Translations under genes and position numbers: made by a program
NCBI GenBank assembly: GCA_031284065.1
Contig: JAITAP010000271.1
Location: 1-6,656, forward strand
Direction: 5' to 3'
Source: Prevotellaceae bacterium
Lineage (GTDB): Bacteria > Bacteroidota > Bacteroidia > Bacteroidales > UBA932
DNA: 6,656 bases
Part shown: positions 5,182-6,656 of the stretch, one piece after another
How positions within the stretch are numbered: the first letter of the stretch is position 1
How the letters are laid out: every line of letters begins with the position of its first letter
Notes under the pieces: model-generated
Database searches by the model: none
Told to the model about the DNA's origin: nothing
What the model saw: only the letters and a program-made list of their open reading frames with translations

Positions 5182-5371
5182 CCAACCTCTCCGCTCTCTT
5201 CTTTTCGTCGATAAAATCCGGTTTTTGGTAGAATTATTACGCCTCTTTGTCCAGCGTTGGCAGGCAATTTTGCGCTGTTGGCGTACTTTTGCGGTCAACG
5301 TTGGCAAGGCGGGCAGGGTTGGCAATTAGCAATTTCCATATTCCTAAATATACGTAAATCCTAATTATTAT
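5182..5371. promoter_or_regulatory. Upstream region of protease gene with four GTTGGC motifs
   Basis: No gene is visible here. GTTGGC occurs four times on the plus strand, at 5256-5261, 5277-5282, 5300-5305 and 5318-5323, with spacings of 21, 23 and 18 bp, near two helical turns. Three of the four extend to GTTGGCA. The cluster ends about 50 bp before the protease promoter element, so it could be a set of regulator-binding sites; it may equally be a decayed repeat. A TACTTTTG at 5284-5291 fits TAnnTTTG but is far from any start. Confidence 0.35.
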
Positions 5372-5379
5372 TATCTTTG
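5372..5379 (+). promoter_or_regulatory. Bacteroidota-type -7 promoter element for the protease
   Basis: TATCTTTG matches the Bacteroidota -7 consensus TAnnTTTG exactly and ends 36 bp before the protease ATG, giving a leader of roughly 30 nt. The same octamer drives pyrB on the other strand. No TTTG is evident about 20 bp upstream; that region is AT-rich. Confidence 0.75.
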
Positions 5380-5415
5380 CACCTGCCAAAAATTCATAAC
5401 TCACAACCTTATTTC

Positions 5416-6656
5416 ATGAACAACTCCACAAATCTGCCGGCAAAGGCGATCCGCATAGGAGCGCTATCGCTGCTTTTGGCGCTACTCCTCTTCCCCTGTC
5501 GGCTAAGCGCCGAGGCGGCAATGACGCTGCGCACGGCAACGCTGATAGACCGCTATGCCGAAAGCCATCGGCAGGTATCCTCCCGTGCGCAGGCGGTAAC
5601 CAAAGGCGTGCCGACGACGACGGCGGCGGACGACAGCGATGCAGAAAGTACAGTGGGCGTGATGCTCTCCGTTGCCGATACGTTTGACCTTAAGCGGCTC
5701 ACGGCGCTCGGCGTTTCCGTTGGCGTTTGCGTCAATGGCGTGGTAACGGCGCGCGCCACCCCCGCGCAGCTGGCGCAGGCGGCGCAGCTGGACGGCATTT
5801 TCTTTATAGACGCCGACAACCGCGCCCGCAGAAAGCTCGACGTGGCTGTTCCGCTCATCGGGGCAGACGTAGTGCAGCGGGGCGGCGGAGCTCTGACGCA
5901 AGCCTACACGGGCAAGGGCGTTGTTATCGGCGTTGTGGACTGGGGGTTTGACTTTACGCATGAAACCTTTCGCGACACGCTGGGCAACCTGCGCATTGCC
6001 CGCGTCTGGAATCAAAGCAGCAGCAGGCGCCCAGGCAACAGCAATGACAGCGTTACCTTCGGTTTTACCTACGGCGCCATGTACGCAGCGCAGAGCGAAA
6101 TATTGAATTTGCAGTGCTCGTCAACCGAGACCTCGCACGGCACGCACGTGGCGGGCATCGCCGCCGGGCTGGGGGATGATACGGGTAAGTACCGGGGCGT
6201 TGCGCCCGACGCGGAGCTGGTGCTGGTGCACCTGAAAGACGGAACTACGGCGGAGCTCATAGACGGGTTGAAGTACATATTTAGCTACGCGCAGCGGGCA
6301 GGCAAGCCTGCGGTGGTGAACTTTAGCCTTGGCTCGCACGACGGGCCGCACGACGGAACGTCGTCCTTTGACCTCGCCCTCGAAGGCTTGGCAGGAAGCG
6401 GGCGCATAGCGGTGGGCGCCGCAGGCAACGAGGGCAGCAGCAAGCTCCACGCCAGCCACACTTTTAGCAAAAGCGGAGAGGTGGTGCGCACGATAGTGGG
6501 CGTAGCGGAGGGAAAAAGCGAGGTGAGGGCTTACGCTCCCGCCGACCGGCAGCTGAGCTGGACGGTGGAGCTCTGGGACGTGGCAAAAAGAACGCGCTTG
6601 CAGCAAGCGTCGGGCGAGAACTTTTACTCTACCCAAACCGGCGACAAGCCGAACGA
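5416..6656 (+). CDS. Secreted subtilisin-like S8 serine protease, 3' end outside window
   Basis: This open frame starts at ATG 5416 and stays open for 413 codons to the window edge, so the C-terminus is missing. Residues 1-34 look like a signal peptide (hydrophobic IGALSLLLALLLF, likely cleavage near LSAEA), so the protein is exported. Residues of about 35-165 form a pro-region typical in length for S8 enzymes. The subtilase domain then shows the catalytic Asp175 in VVIGVVDWGFD, the catalytic His241 in HGTHVAG, GVAPDAELVLV at 261-271, VNFSLGSHDG at 301-310 and the oxyanion Asn338 in GAAGNEG. The GTSxA serine motif is not reached even 75 residues after Asn338, longer than the 66 in subtilisin, so an insertion lies between them. 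The Asp motif has Trp after Asp where Thr or Ser is usual. Substrate and any C-terminal sorting domain cannot be seen. It is divergent from pyrB. Confidence 0.92.
   Translation, partial: MNNSTNLPAKAIRIGALSLLLALLLFPCRLSAEAAMTLRTATLIDRYAESHRQVSSRAQAVTKGVPTTTAADDSDAESTVGVMLSVADTFDLKRLTALGVSVGVCVNGVVTARATPAQLAQAAQLDGIFFIDADNRARRKLDVAVPLIGADVVQRGGGALTQAYTGKGVVIGVVDWGFDFTHETFRDTLGNLRIARVWNQSSSRRPGNSNDSVTFGFTYGAMYAAQSEILNLQCSSTETSHGTHVAGIAAGLGDDTGKYRGVAPDAELVLVHLKDGTTAELIDGLKYIFSYAQRAGKPAVVNFSLGSHDGPHDGTSSFDLALEGLAGSGRIAVGAAGNEGSSKLHASHTFSKSGEVVRTIVGVAEGKSEVRAYAPADRQLSWTVELWDVAKRTRLQQASGENFYSTQTGDKPN

Noticed and set aside
5503..6636. Minus-strand open frames of up to 171 codons in the protease gene
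   Set aside because: They are antisense to a frame with clear subtilase Asp, His and Asn motifs and show no family resemblance.

Overview
This window looks like chromosomal DNA from a member of the Bacteroidota, most likely Bacteroidales. Two upstream regions carry the Bacteroidota-type -7 promoter element TAnnTTTG. Starts are preceded by A-rich sequence rather than Shine-Dalgarno sites. A PyrB/PyrI pair and a secreted cysteine-type glutathione peroxidase also fit that group. I cannot name a species.

Five complete genes lie on the minus strand. In transcription order (right to left) they are pyrB and pyrI (catalytic and regulatory chains of aspartate carbamoyltransferase, first committed step of pyrimidine synthesis), an exported glutathione-peroxidase-family protein, proC (pyrroline-5-carboxylate reductase) and proB (glutamate 5-kinase). 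proB and proC are the first and last steps of proline synthesis from glutamate; proA, the middle step, is not in the window. pyrB-pyrI (69 bp gap) and proC-proB (63 bp gap) look like two small operons, with the peroxidase as a separate or read-through unit between them. On the plus strand, diverging from pyrB, is the 5' part of a secreted subtilisin-like (S8) protease that runs off the right edge. It keeps its Asp, His and oxyanion Asn residues; the catalytic Ser has not been reached.

The intergenic DNA is the unusual part. Bases 162-574, downstream of proB, hold a dense array of tight GC-rich hairpins arranged as a 70-bp-period direct repeat facing an inverted copy of itself, bounded by 22-bp inverted arms. 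A 15-bp inverted repeat separates the peroxidase from proC, and an 8-bp one separates proC from proB. Related short AT-rich repeats precede pyrI and proB. An array of twelve heptamers (GAATARY type) abuts the pyrB promoter. A ~190-bp nest of CTAAGGG/CCCTTAG inverted and direct repeats fills much of the pyrB-protease gap, followed by four spaced GTTGGC motifs before the protease promoter.

I found no CRISPR array, tRNA, rRNA, transposase or defence gene. The genes themselves are ordinary housekeeping and secreted enzymes. Any novelty lies in the repeat elements, whose function cannot be settled from this window alone.
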